Source of the DNA: Eucommia ulmoides
Lineage: Eukaryota > Streptophyta > Magnoliopsida > Garryales > Eucommiaceae
Length of the DNA stretch: 64,000 nt
NCBI GenBank assembly: GCA_016647705.1
Contig: CM028336.1
Location: 16,125,880-16,189,879, forward strand
Direction of reading: 5' to 3'
Both the position numbers and the translations under genes were made by a program. The stretch's first letter is position 1, and every line of letters begins with the position of its first letter. The notes beneath the pieces are model-generated. The model was not told the DNA's origin, made no database searches, and was given only the letters and a program-made list of their open reading frames with translations. Of the stretch, positions 35,455 through 50,400 are shown piece after piece.

Positions 35455-38400
35455 GTTTTTCATTTCCGAACTCGCTTGCAGCTCATACTATAGTATTAGA
35501 TGTTTGGATGCTGTGAAAGATGCAAAATTAATCTCTCACATGTCTCTGTGGATTTCTCAATTTTTCTGATTAAAATATTACACGTCTGATCGCTGCTATT
35601 ATTTGGAAAGAATGAAAATTTGATCCATCTCCTCTTCTCTTTTTCGACACGCACGCACATTACGAATATTTGATGAATCTTTCCTCTCATGTTATTTGAC
35701 TTTAGAATAATCAGGTTTTTTTTTTGGGGGGGGGGGGAGGGGGTGTCTGTGTGTGAAAGAGTAAGACTTAAGTCCTGTATGTCTTTCAGTCTATTATGCT
35801 CCAATTGTTTGCTAACAAACTAGATGGTAGCCAGCGAAAAAATGGGTTCGAAATATAGTGCATTATGTTTGCCAGGATTCTAGTTTCGATTAAGTTATAG
35901 TTTCACGCTTTTTTGCCAGTTCTATTGTACAACAGATACTTTCCACTCACATGTTACTGAAATGACGACCTTCACCATTGAAATCACCGGGGTTCTTTAG
36001 TTGATGTACATTGGTTCTTCAAATTACTCTTTATACTTTCAAAAACTCTATTATGTTGTAGTTTTAGGTGGAACAATGCAATGAAATTGATAGGTCCATT
36101 CATAGCTCTACCTTATGTGAAAATTCTTTAGCTGGTACATTTCATTCCTTTTCGTTGCTCAACATTGTACCTGGTAAGATTTGGACCACACTAGACCAAT
36201 GCTGTAAAAGGGGTTATAGGCATGCTTTGAGGTGAGGTGTAAAACTCACAAAGGAAATGCCTGAGGCACAATGGTTGTGTATTTTACCCCCAGTTGCGGA
36301 GAAAACATTATATGATGTGTGCATTTTATTTTTCGGTTCCTCAATTAAGAGATAGCATTGAAGACTTGTCGAAGAAGAAAAGACTCAAAAGAGCTGAATA
36401 AGATGCCATACATGAACCGAAGAACACCAGAATATAAAGAAAAGTAGTGGAACATGAATCGATGCAGTGGAACCTCACCATTGAGCAGAAGATGTATGGG
36501 TAGTGGTTGTACATGCTAAAGCCATTTGAAATTAGGGTTTTATGTTTCACCTGACAATCCAATTTGCTTTCTCCATGCGAAAAATTACTTCTTCTGGAGA
36601 TATATTTGTTTTCCGTATAAAAATATCCATAAGAGTTTCATGTTTTGAACTAAGGTCGACCAAGGGTTATCTTTTCTCCAGCTGGTTTCACCATTGTTTT
36701 GTAGCTTTATGATAATAAGGCTGCGTATTAAGGCCCAGTGCATTGTAACATGCCACTGGAGATATCAAATTACTTCATCATTGTTTTTCAATCATTGGGT
36801 AATTTTCTGGAAGTGCAACAAGCCCCAATTCCACTTCATATTTTAGTTGCATATTGCAGAAGCTTTCTGAAATTATAAAAAGCCGTCAATTTTCTATCTA
36901 TAAATGCATATTCATTATTATTACCAATATTGCATATGGCAATATAGATATTAAATACGCACAACATAATCTAAATGTATATTTTTTTTAAGTCTTCTAT
37001 TTTTTTCTTTTATTAAATGATAGCATATGATATTTTATTTTTCTGTTTTTATTTTCTTTCCATTATGCATGTCAATTTGTCTATTTCATTGATTTTTTCA
37101 TATTATTTAATTTTTTCTTAAAAATCTCACGATTCTTGAGGATTACACCGCACGCCTCTGGGTGTATGCCTCACCTCAGATGAAAACAGCCACCTTCCTG
37201 TCATTGTTGATCTCTCCCCCCATATTGACAATATTTTTTTGAAATTGAGGACTTACACAAACATGCTTATATATTGTTCATATCTCAAGCAGATGCATGT
37301 GAATCCCACAGCTGCTGAGGTTACTATTTTATCACTATGTCAGTCTCCTCATCCATACCGGACGTGCCAGTTCATTCTCGGTAAGTCAATTTTAATATGT
37401 ATATAATTGCACATGAAGCTGATCATTTGACTTGTTGGCCACACAACTCCCTTCTGATTTCTGAGAAGTTTGAGAACCATTAGGATTTAGTTAGGCTCGC
37501 TTGAACATAATCCATTTTTTACACGCTCTAAGTTGCTTGGACACAGAATGGAAAGAGTTGCAGACCAGCCTTTTGCAATTGTTAATTGGTTTTGTTGGAG
37601 TCTTAGAATGATGTATCACACTGGCATCACTCGTAGTATAATTCATATTTTAAAATTCCCAAATATCCTGAAAATTCTATTTTGAATGCAGCTAATGTTA
37701 CTTGCTAGATCTTCCACTACATTTGTGCAACTCTATATTCTATGGTGATTCTGTAGTTGGCTTCTTTATCTTGATCAATCTGTCATTGAAGCAGTATGTT
37801 TCTATGCTTTGTGATTGAGTAAATAGGTTGCATCAGATGTGTCGCTTTGAAGGACTTTTTTGCATGAACAAGATGCTTTTCCACTCGAGCATTGATGTAT
37901 ACTGAAGAAAGTAAACCTGTCCATCTGGTTCTTTTTGAATTACTATATTGTAAAGTTTGAAATGACATAATGTGCTGAATTTCAAAGAAAAGAAGACTTC
38001 TGGAAATCAATTTTTGGTTGGTGTTGGTATTTTAGCAGCATATTCTATCATGATTGAACTTGCGATTTAGGGCTTACGACAAAATGAACTGGATTGGAAC
38101 TTGTTTTGCACATTAGCTCATGCATTGGCTCTACAAAACTATGGTTCTTTGGTGTGTTTAGTAGCTTTTTCACCTGGCTTGCTGGTTTCCTCTATAAAGC
38201 AGCAGTCACGCTGCTATCATATATTTTTGTTTTTGTTTTTATACGTTAATAGATCTAGGGAAACGAGACATTCCGTGGATTACAGTTGATGAATTTTTGA
38301 TATAATTCATATACCCATCTACATGCATGTGACTTTCTGGATGTAATTATTTTCTTCTTCTTTCATTTATCTTGATGAGCTGAAACATGTGGCATATTGA

Positions 38401-41400
38401 TTTGCTAGATCAAAATTTATTGCTTAGAATTTAAATTTTTGTATTTTGGTAGACATTGCTTGTAATGCTTTGAGATGCTGGAATGGATTCTTAATTGTTG
38501 TTTGTTTAGTTTGGTCTTTATAAGACCAATACTGGACTGCATTCAATATCATTTTTAGAGTACATGTAGCAAGATTTGGTGTTTCTCAGAGAGACATGTA
38601 ATATAATTTTATCATACAAGAAAGTATATGTTTTTATTACATGTAGGTGGATGCTAACAATCCTTCAATTCGTCCAGAGAATTCTCAGGTGGCCAATGCA
38701 AGGTTTCAGGCAGCTGCAGCAATTCGTGATGCAGCTATCAGGGAATGGGGAATCCTTACAGCTGATGAAAGGAGAAACTTGATACGGTATTTTGCTAGTT
38801 GAAAGTCCTTACCAATGCAACTATTAGCAGGCTAGCAGCTGAATACTGCTTCTAGGATATATTCTAGTACATGCTACTGGCTTACAAAGAAAGTATTACT
38901 GGAATTATAGATTCTTTTTTCTCTCAATATCATCACCAAGCTCTTACTGAGTCACAAAAATTGGTCACAAGTGCCCCCCCAACCATTGAAAAAGGAAGAG
39001 AGAACTTCGAAGTTGAGTGAATCAGTGGGTTTGCCTCACAGGTCAGTCCTGATGCAAGGGTTATGTCTCAGGTCTGCAATGGGATCCTCTTCAATGCACA
39101 CAGCCTTTTGGGTCTTGGAGAGTTTGCTGGGGTATCGCTTCTATATGTTTTTATGACTTGGGAACCCAATACATGGGTCCCTCTTTGAGTGCTTTAGGCA
39201 GTTGACACTTGACACCTCCACTTAATATCCCCTTATGTGGAACTAGTAGTTGCATACTTTTGCTCGTAGTTGTTTAATTGGTCTACAAGTGACTTATCAG
39301 AGTTCACAACTGCTGAAAAAGGAGTCTGTTGAAGTTAAGAGTGTAACTACACATCTCCTTATACTTCTTGGATGATCTACTTCTAGAAAGAATATCTATG
39401 TACTAAAGTTAGGCTTTTTGCTCTTCCCAATTGGATATAGTAAAAAAATTGTTTTCTCCTCGCAGCTTTTGTTTGTCATTCGTCATGCACCACGCTAACT
39501 CACCAGAAGGCTATGTCCTGGCAAAAGTGTCTTCTGTGACTTCTCAATTGATGAAAAGGGGCTGGTAAGTTGCTCTTAACTTCATAGCTTGTCTTTTGAC
39601 CGTAGGAAAACATTCAAGTATGGATGTTCTGTTACTTTAATCGGATAATTGTAGCAGCTAATGGGAGCAGATTCATGACTTTTTGTCTTTGCGATGAGTC
39701 ACGAGAGATGATAGTGAGGAGAAAATTTAAGTATGTGGCTGCTACAGGATTCTTCTGAACTTTTCATTTTGAACATTGGGGGTTCTCATTGTTTAATGTC
39801 TCTGTTCCATCCCTACTTTTAAGGTTTTCACAATATTTGTTCCGCTGACAATATTATTCAACAGTCAGATTAGGTCGGTTTATACTACAAAACATGGAAC
39901 ACAACACATCTTATATGTATGTATGTCTACCTAATTATGGTCTGTTATCATATTGATCGTCAAAACGTGATGCTAATTTTATGTCAGGTTTGAATTCATG
40001 TTTCTGGCAGAAGTGTAGAAAATCAAAAGACAAGTTGATTATTGGTTTTTAATCCTCATTCTGTTGGAATGCTACCCTCTAAGATTTGTGATACAATCTT
40101 CTTTTAAGTTGTTGACTGTGGAAACTCCTATATTTACGCATCTTATCTGGAGAAGTTTAATGACAATTTGTAATTGTTATGTGCATTATTCCAAAGAAAC
40201 ATACTTGTATTTCTGCACTCTTTTTTAGGTGTTCCTATTCCTCAATTTCATGTGATTGATTATCCTTTTTAGTTTTATACTACTTTTAGAAATATGAGCA
40301 ACATAAAACCCCTTATAGCTTAGAAAGAATCCTTTCAAATGAAAATGAATTGCTGCAACCATGTGTAACATAAGGAGCTGTTTGATAAAGCTAAATAATT
40401 AAGTGCTGAATTTTAAGTTCGGTGCTCCTGAATTTATTAAATATTTACTATGAACTTGCATCACAACTATAACGAAGAGATGCATAACCAGTCACAAATT
40501 TATTGGATGTTGTTTTCCTATAGACATATCTGCATTTACATTATGCATTTTGTACGGCTACTGGAGTAGCAGTACTTTTTTAATAAATCATATCTGTCAG
40601 GAAAATTTCATTTAGCTTTGTGTTATTGTCTTAAGATGATTTATGATTTTGGAGAGAGTGATGTGCCAAATTTTCTTAGCGTATTGGGTGGTTCTGAAGG
40701 ACCAGAGCTGCCTACCTAGCCTTTGGAGTATGCACAGCGAAAGCCTGGTCAGTTGGGTTATGTTACAGTAAAAATACGACCATGCTGTACTTCTGATTTG
40801 TCAAAAGTTAGGTCTTTCTAGATTATATCTAACAACAGATGGGCATTTCAACACGCAAAAAACTTCCCCGGAAAATTAGGTTAACTGTAACCCTCTACGC
40901 CTTGATGCAGGACTCTTTTGCTTTCGAGACTGTTTAGACGAACTTCATTCCACTATCCCCGGGAATGACCCTTTAACATGCGTTTTTAATTGCTGTGGAG
41001 CTGATACATTCATGTATAGTTACTAGAAGAAATTAAGTAGTTATCATATAACCATGTTAACTATTCATGAGAAATTAGTTTTTTAATGATTATTCAGCAA
41101 TTATGTTCTTTGTGCAGGCTTGACTTTATGGATGCTGAGAAGGAGACAATTTTCATCGAGGTCAACACGATTCTCTGGAATAAGTGACTATTTTGATTTG
41201 GCATTAGAAATATTTTTGTTAATGTTTTTATCCAGATCAATGATTATTTTCTCCTATGTTGTTTGTCACGATAGTAGTAGTTTTTAGTATATTCAGTATG
41301 TCTTAAAAGCTTCCAGACTCCTTGTTTCAGTGTTTGACATTTCTATCATTTTTTTAGGGACCCATGAAGGAAATTGTAGGTGAACGCTACAGAATATTAT

Positions 41401-44400
41401 ATATTTTTCTCACAAATGAAATTTCTAATCTTTGAATCAATAAAAATAAATAACAGTAATATTAATTTACATGTTTAGATTAATTTCTCTCTTGAAATGT
41501 GCTTCCAGAAGATTAGTGATACGAACCTGATCTCCTGTTGAACAGCTTCCCGTCACGATCTTTACAACTTTGTAGATCTCCAATAGCAACACAAGTGTCC
41601 CGCCCGCATGTAATAATATCCACATAGAAGTCTGCTGATCCTGATAGTATTCCTTCAAATCTCCTGAAGTAATTGGCTTCTAGAGATGTAAGAGACTGGG
41701 AGAGTTGTGATTCTTACTTATGTGATTGCATGCAAAAAGACAACAAACATGTACATATGGGCCCGTTGACGCTCTCTTATGTCCTATGTTATGCAATGAA
41801 CTTAAGCAAGTGGGTTTGATGTGGGGTAAATCGGTGTCTTTTGGTGGGAACTTTAATGTTATACACTTTCCAAGAGATCGGATTACTTGTATGAGGACTC
41901 CTATGGCTATGTAGGAGCTCTCCCATTTTTTCAACGTTGAAGGATTGGTTGACCTTGGAGGACGAAAGAATAAAATTAGCCCTTGCATGTCTCATCTTGA
42001 TCGTTTCTCTGTTGACGCGAATTGGGATGCTCATTTTTCGGATGTTGTCTAGTATTGCTTGCCTATTTCAGTTTTAGATCATTCTCCTATCTTGCTTGAC
42101 TGTGGGGGATAGGGGACTTAGTCGAGGGAGATCTCTGTGCATATTTGAGAACATGTGGCTTAGAGTTGAGAGATTCTTAGAGATAGTAAGAGGGTTGTGG
42201 TGTAGCTATATGGTATTTGGGATCCCGAGCTTTGTTCTTGCTCGTTAACTGACTTTGCTCTAGGTGTATCTCAAAAATTGGAACAAAGAGACATTTGGAA
42301 AGCTGGAGATTCTGAAGGCGTGCTTACTCGACAAGATCCAAAAATGGGATTCTAAAGAACAACTAGGTCCGTTATCTAAGGAAGAATTGACTATTAGAGA
42401 TGGTTTGAAGGGCGAGTTGACTAAAGTTATTCTATTTGAAGAGATTAGTTGGAGGCAAAAGTCTAGGGAGTTATGGTTTTTTAGTTATTTCCATCGTATG
42501 GTGTTTTGCTCATAAGAGAAGGAATTTTGTGGCCTCTGTTCGAGTGGATGGTAATTGGATACGAGGAGAAGGTGGGAGGGGGGATTGTACGTTTCTATCA
42601 ATGACTCTTCGAAAATCAGTTATCTTGATACTATCTTTGGATGATCTTGTCTTTCGAAGCATTTAGATTCTTTAGAAGGAGGACAAGGGTGTCTTGGTGG
42701 AGTTCTCGGAAGACAAAATTTTTAGTGCGGTAAAATCTTTTGAAGGTTGGGCTGGATGGATTCACAATGGCTTTTTTTTTTTATTTTTTTTTTAGGATGT
42801 GGTCATAGGTGACATATTTGCCTTTTTTTTTGGGGGACTTCATAGACGGGCCTGGTTTGAAAGGAGAGTCAATGCTTCATTTATCTGTCGTATCCCTAAG
42901 AAGGACGGTGCGTTGAAGTTGAGCGTTTTAGACCCATTAGTTTGGTGGGGTGCATATAGAAGTTACTTTCCAAAGTCCTTGCTAGACAACCAAGGAAGGT
43001 GATGGGTAATCTGATCTCCGAAGCTCAAAATGCTTTTGTATATGGTAGACAAATCTTGCATGGAGTCCTTATTGCAAATGAGAGTGTGGATGCTAGAACC
43101 AAAGCTGGATATTGAGAAAGCCTACGACCACGTCAATTGAGGTTTCTTGAAGTTTTTGTTGTGGAAGATGGATTTTGGTGAGAGATGGATTGGTTGGAAT
43201 AATTGGTGGATTTCTACTGCTCACTTCTTGATCTTGGTGGACGGCTTTTGCAAGTAATCACGCAATAAATTAATTTTGTTTTGTTGTTTACATGATTAAA
43301 TCGCACAACCATGATCGTCTGTTTTAAAACTTTAAAATGACATTCAATTATATTTTTTGCATGAAAGAAATATAATCCGTGTTGAATTTAACACGTTAAG
43401 TTATTTATGAAATTTGAAATCAGTTATTCACGGTTGTATTGAATTTAATAATTTGTGTGGAATTCAACATGGTTAGTTTATTAAGAAAGTTTGATTACTG
43501 GGATTCGAAGCTTGTGTTAAATTCAACATACAAAATATTACTGTGTTGAATTCAACATGGTCACTTAATTAGGAAAGTTCGTTATCATTTACTAACGTTA
43601 TATGCTCTAAATACTGGTTAAATATGTACCAAAAATATCTTCTGCAAGAAAAGGATAGTTACCAATTGTAATTTTTATATTAAAATTACGATTTATTAAT
43701 AATCATATTTGTATCATTTTTGTGTAACCTTTTATGTTAAATTCAAAATTTGTATAAGTTTTGATTGTTGTTGTGTTGAATTTAACACAATTGTGATCTA
43801 CAACTTAAACAACTCTAATGTTTAAGTTGAATAACGTTCGTGAATCAGAGTGTTGAATTAAACACATCTAAGTTCAACCATCAAAACAAAGGCATTGTGT
43901 TTTGAATTTAACATGATTGTGGTTTTTTTCTTTGATCCAAAACACATGATTATGATATCATTTTAAGGATAAAAAACAAGCGATCGCTTTTAGAGCGAAA
44001 ATAGCTGTGCTGATATCACTTTAGAGCACAACTTACCGCACAACCTGAGTGCTTGAGGTTTGAGCTATGCTTGCTTGCTCCCTATCTACTTGATTTGAAT
44101 GTTTCTCACATTTTTTTTCGTTCCATCACTGGACAGGATAGAAGGAAATTGAAAGGAGGAATTGGAGAAATATGCAGCGATTCCTTCCAGGAATAATAAA
44201 GTATAATTTGTTGATGAAAAAAAATACAAAATGATTAATTGGGTGATTCTGGAATAAACGTTTTACATTGATTGGTTATGGTAAATGCCCTCAGATCTCG
44301 GAATATATATTTTCGAAAATTATTGGGGCCATAAATATGGAATGTACCCGTTGTTTTAGAGGGACGAATCTTTCTATATATTTCAAAAGGGTTGCTCTGT

Positions 44401-47400
44401 TCATTTTGGTAGTTTTGGGTCCAAAGGAGGACCCCCCGATAAGCGCCCCTTAAATTAGTCACACACTAAAAATACCATTGCATAAGAAATTTAGTGAAAT
44501 TTTGGAAATCAGTAGAATTTACAAATTAGTGGAATTTGCAAAATCTAGTGGAATTAATTAAACTAGTCACACTACTTTTATTTCAAAAACATTGCATTTG
44601 AAATTTAGTGGAATTGACTAAATTAGTGGAATCTCCAAAAACTAGTGGAATTCATTAAATTGGTGGAATTTGTCACAAATTAATGAAAATTGGTGGAACT
44701 TTAAAGTGCATTCCAATCAATCATCTGCTCCCTGTTTTCACCAAGGCATGCAAATATTCTCAGCATTGTAAGTCAGAGGAGCGGAACATGTGTGATCTCC
44801 TCCGAATCAACATTGACTGAGGGTTGACGTTCAACCATGGACAATCGAGGTTCTCAATTAAGGGAAAGCCCATGTACCATTTCGTGAAAATTTCCACCTT
44901 CAGTAAGATACTGTTGTTCATGTCGGTTGCCTTGCCACTGGTCAAAGTTTGTATCCTTAGCTGCAGTATATCTGTGGGTAAGGATGAGGAACTCTAACTT
45001 CCCGAGTTTAGGGTGGATAATAGTTTAGAATATTAAGGGCAATAAAGTCTCATTTAATCGTATGGGGTGGGTGGGGGTGGAGGGGGCTAAATCTCACTTT
45101 AAAATACTTTTAAACTTTTGTTAACTCTTAATAGTTTAGGATATTAGTCTTGATATTTTAGGATATTAAGGGCTCTGTCTTAATAGTTTAGGATACTAAG
45201 GGCAATCAAATATGCAACTAAACTTAATCATTATTTTTTATTAATTAAATTTTTAAAATTTTAAAATGAAGTAGTTTCTCCAGGCATAAGGCATTTTGTA
45301 GTACATAAATAAATAAAAAGGCCTTTCAGTGTCTGTTTCTTGGTAACAAAATCCCTGTAGTTTAAGGGAACTGACATTTCTATAGTCCCTATCATCTATC
45401 GGATACAATAATGAAAGCAATTTCATATTTTTGCAGAATTAATTGTTTTTGGTGATTCAACTGCTTTTGTGTTTTTGTAGTGTTGAGCTCCATATGTGGA
45501 CTTCCTATTGAGTACTTTTGTCCGTAAATTCATGTATGTTTCGTTTAATGGTTATAATTTCTAATGGTTTTACTTCAGATAAAACAAACTGTTATTGGCA
45601 GTCATGGTCTAGGTGCACAGTTGCTTGGAATAAATTTCCTGGAATCTCTGGTATGGATTTTGGATATCACATGAATATTAATTACTGACTGATTCTTGAT
45701 TAGAGCTAATTTATTTCCTGATTTTCTATTTCTTAATGCTTGTTCAGGTATCAGAATTTTCACCGTCTACTTCAACTGCTATGGGCCTTCCCAGGGAGTT
45801 TCATGAGCAGTGCAGAAAATCTTTAGAGCTAGATTATCTGAAGGTCTTCCAATTATCATTCCTTTAATGTTGATCAATTAATTTGATCTCTTTCCTCTAG
45901 TAATTTTTGCTCAAGTTCCAATATTCTGCCATTAATTTTCATGGACAAATTTTGAAATTAATTATTGTTTTATATTCTTTCTAATTCACAGTCATTTTAC
46001 TGTTGGGCACAAGATGCTGCTCTAAGTGTGACAAATAGAATAATTCAATCTGATTCAGCTGTACCGGAGGTCAGGGTCTGTTCGGCGGCGCTGCATCTTA
46101 TGCTTCAAATCCTAAGCTGGGATTTTCAGTACAATTCACATGCTGTTGAGGGTGCAAAAACCAACATAGATGTTTTTTCTGCTGTAACAAAATCCAACAG
46201 CGGCTCACCTGGACGGTCTGAATGTACTATAGTGCAGGTGATATTCTTTCTTCTAAAGCATAGGATGCATAGGTCTTCCAAAAATAACATTCAAGAGAGA
46301 TGTCTGTATGTTCTATCGGTCATTTCTTCATCTTCGATGATGACAAATTTTTCCTTATCATTGCCTCGTTAATTGACTATATGCATACAATCCTTGTGTT
46401 TACCTCAATGTTAGATGATGTCAATTCATCTGTTCGCTTCTTAATAACTTCTATTGAGATACCACTTAGTTGAAAGGTAATCATATACTGTTGGTCCTCA
46501 AATCTATTACTAATTTAAGCAGCACTAGTGTGCCTTTGGAGAACTTGTGTTTCCGCACACATTTATGTTTTACTACACTTGCATATTGCACGTACCTTCT
46601 CATGGTTCGGACACTGATCTTATTAAATTATTTTTCTTTGAGCATGTAGCCCGGCCCCTGTTGGCATGATGTTTTGATTTCAAGTGGTCATGTTGGCTGG
46701 CTTTTGAGCTTATATGGTGCTTTGAGACATAAGTTTTCTTGTGAAGGCTACTGGCTTGACTGTCCGATTGCAGTCTCTGCTCGAAAGCTTATTGTACAAT
46801 TATGCTCCTTGACAGGGACTATATTTCCAGATGGTATAGTTGTTGATCTTTTAACTTCATTTTATGTGCTTCTGTTTTATTTTTGATATTGTTTGTTCAC
46901 ATACCTGGCCTTTTCCGACTGATCTTGTTAGTGGGCATGCTCCTACTGCTTTTATGAATTAGATGTAATGTTCAGATGAATCATCAAAAGCAGGTTTTAG
47001 TATGATATGATGAAGGTTGAGAGCCTATCTTATATGTGATATTCAAATTTAATTGTAAGATTGTTTTGGATATAGCAAATAAATTTCACCTTTTTTAGGT
47101 TACGCATATATCGCTTCAGTAATGATTTGCATGACCTTCCAACATCACACAATAATCTATCATATGAATCCCAGATAAGTGCTGATAAGGAAGCATGAGA
47201 GAGTAAGAGGATCTAAGAGTCTATCCCCTTCCATGCTCAGGTGGCTGAGTGCTCGCTGGAGTTTGGAGGCATTGAAACACGTAATCCTTTCTTGCCGGAG
47301 CAATGGAGCTAGGGGTGAAATATGAATGAAGAAGGATGTTGTCCTCTTGTTTTGTTTATCATTGAAAGTTAGCTTTAAGGATAAGCGCAGTCGTCGTTTC

Positions 47401-50400
47401 TGTTCCTCGTTTCCTTCTAGGCTTCCATCCGAGACTGTGAAACTTCTTGTTTTGGGGTTTTTGAAGACATCTGTCATTGTCATGTAATGCTTTGGTAAAG
47501 TTTTGGTGGCTTGTTACATGAAGGATATTGGATCTCTGTGGAAGATAGGAGATGGTGGTAGTGTTACTGCAGTAATGATGCCAAACGCCATAACACTCAA
47601 CTTCAATATGTTTAGTATGTTTGTGGAAGACATCACTACTGGAGACTGTGAAAGGCACTGTTAATACTGCAATATAGGGCTGGGTTGCTCTTGAGGTACA
47701 CTAAGGTCGGTCAAAATACGATGACACCAAAAAATCTAAGTGATGGTTTCATCAAGAGCATGATATTCTCGATATTCTGACTCTGCAAGGGAGCGTGAGA
47801 CAACACTTCTTGCTCTTGCAATAGATAAGAGATTTCCAAGGAATACAAGGAAACCAATGGATGATCTGCAATCTCTGAAATCCCCAGCCCAATCAGCATC
47901 ATAATACTCACAAAGTAGAGCGAGAGATGTGTTAGAGAGCCAGAGACAACGGTGGAGGGTACCACACAAGTAGTGAACAATGCAAAGTACATTATTTGGT
48001 GAGCTGTGCAGGAGAAGTCATGAATTGAGAAACATGAACAACATGAGCAATATCTAGTCATGTAATTGTCAAGTAAGTCAGCATGCTCACAAGTTTTTGA
48101 TACATTATTGGATCATTGGGAGATTTGCCACCGGTAGGACGAAGTTTTAAATTGATAGCAAATGGAGTATTTGTAGGAAGGATAGTCAGAATATGATATA
48201 TCGTGGGCATGCTACTCCTGGGAGAAAACAAAACCTTTGTTGCTGCAGCCTACTTCAATGCCAAGAAAATGGGTGACATCGCCTAATTTTAATGAAGACT
48301 TCGTTAGCAGAAATACCCTCAATGTCTTCAACAGTAAGAATCATCTCGTCAACATACTGAAGAAAGAAGACATTACCATTATCACCGTGACAGATGAAAC
48401 AAAATAATCATCGTCACTTTGTTGAAAGCCAAAAGCAAGTACAGTGGAGTGGAGTTTCTGAGACCATGCATGGTGTGCTGGTTTGATACCATATTAAGCA
48501 CGATGACGACAAACTTGGGGCCAGGCTGATGGAAAAGGGCAAGAGAAGGATTAATGTAGACTTTTCATGAAGATCACCATTTAAGGAGGCATTTTTTTGA
48601 CATCCATCTTCTGCATGCCTAATGATGAAGAGAGGCAACTGTTATGACGATGCAAATAGTGGTCATACGAGCAACAACTGCGAATTTATCTTCATAATTG
48701 AGGCCATATTCTTGAGTATTCCCTTTAGCATTCCCTTTAGCCACCAACCATGACTTATGATGCTCGGTGAAGCCATTAGCACGAGTCTTCAATTTGTATA
48801 TGCATCGACATCCAAATTTTCCTGGAGGCAAAGAGGCGAGCTCCCACATGATTGTGTTCCGAAGATTGTGACTCTGCTTGCATGGCGTTAGAACATTCAG
48901 GATGTAAGGTAGCTTCTTTGTAAGTCCTTGGCTCATGGACATCAATAAAAACATAACAATGATAACCATTACGATAAAAAGGAGGTCACAATGATAACCA
49001 TTATGTTAAGGTGTTGTATGAGTGCGCATTGGATAAATGGAAGTCACCTCTGCATGACTTTCACACGGAGAATCAGGTGGTGGAGTCTCAAAGCTAGAGT
49101 TGGTGACATGGGTGATTCATCAGAGGTTGGGGCAAAGGTGGAAACGGATCAATGAACTCTGTGGGAGAGGAAGAGTTATTTCGAGGAAAGGTCCATTAAA
49201 GGAAGGGATTTGCAGATGATAACATTCCATTTCCATAAGGGAATATTTCATCAAAGGAAGGGAATAAGATCTAAATGCATTTAGGAAAGAGCCCTATGTC
49301 TGACTCCTTCTCCATAAGGGAGTATTCCTTCCCTTTTGGTGCTCCCTCCATTCCATCTCAGAGCCAAGCTGCCAGCAACCTCACAAAGCCCCCTCCAGCC
49401 AACCACTGACGCATGCTAGCATTCTTAGCGCATGACTGCATTTACACACTACCGGACAAACAACTAGCCACAAGTTCTGAATCAGTAGTTCCATTCCTTG
49501 TCTGTCTTCTTTCACACTTTATTATGTTGTCTAGAAACCCCGTCTTTTTGATTCATTCCGCAATATCATATGTTGGTAGCTAAGAGACGTTCCTAGAAGG
49601 AAGGATAATTGTCACTAGACTCCTTTGGGGTGCTTCAAAAACAGTACATGCAACAGGATCATAGCATCAACCCTCTTTTATGTTTAATGTTGTAGAAATT
49701 TTTAATGGGCCTAACTCACTCTCAAAAGATGCCTTGTAAGAGGAGGATTGCCCTTGGCTTTATATACAACTCAGGATCAGTTAACACAAGCGATGTGGGA
49801 TTCAACACGTCCCCTCACGCGCAGGGTGGACTTTGACAAACCACTGCGAACGGATATCGGGAGGCCCAACATCAATGTGGGATTCAACATGCCCCCTTAC
49901 GCGTAGGGTGAACTTTTTGACAAACCACTGCGAAAGGATATCGGGGGGCCCATCATTGATGTGGGATTTAACACGCCCAATTTCAGAAAAAAGCCTAACT
50001 CTGATACCATGTAGAAATTTTTAATGGGCCTAACTCACTCTCAAAAGACGCCTTGTAAGAGGAGGATTGCCCTTGGCTTTATATACAGCTTAGGATCAGT
50101 TAATACAAGCGATGTGGGATTCAAAATGTCATAGCCTATAATTGAACCAGTGATAATGCGACAAGGTAAGTGAATCTGAATTCTGTGGGTTAGAAAGGAG
50201 GATTGTAGTGTGGGTGTAAGATTAATGAGATATGTAGAGCTGGAGACTGTTTCATCGCAGTAACATTGCAGAAGCTTGGAGAAAATTAACATAGTGCAAG
50301 CTGTCTCAACTATATGTTGGCTTCTCATTCAGAGAAACCATTTTGTTGAAATATGTTCGGGCAAGACAATTGAGGGAACATTCCATGACTTTTGAGAAGG

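Larger units (their letters stand above)
35455..41117. other. XPO4 introns 1 to 4 (non-exon parts)
   Basis: Introns 35455-37292, 37381-38677, 38787-39465 and 39565-41117. There is no transposon coding in them. A G-rich homopolymer tract (about 35727-35742) lies in intron 1. A 61-codon frame at 38971-39156 has no family signature. Confidence 0.5.
49691..50126 (-). mobile_element. TRIM (terminal-repeat retrotransposon in miniature)
   Basis: Two direct repeats of about 117 bp flank about 200 bp. On minus the LTR runs TGTTGAATCCCACATCG...TTTCTACA, and is followed at once by TGGTATCAGAGTTAGGC, a canonical initiator tRNA-Met primer site (49993-50009). AATGT lies on both sides (49686-49690 and 50125-50129), with the right LTR lacking its last two bases on + strand. 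It encodes nothing, so it depends on other elements for movement. It is inserted inside the antisense copia. Confidence 0.9.

Noticed and set aside
38641-38677. alternative XPO4 exon 3 acceptor at 38645-38646
   Set aside because: Joining exon 2 to base 38647 gives GlyGlyCys then a TAA. The acceptor at 38676-38677 keeps the frame and the family sequence.
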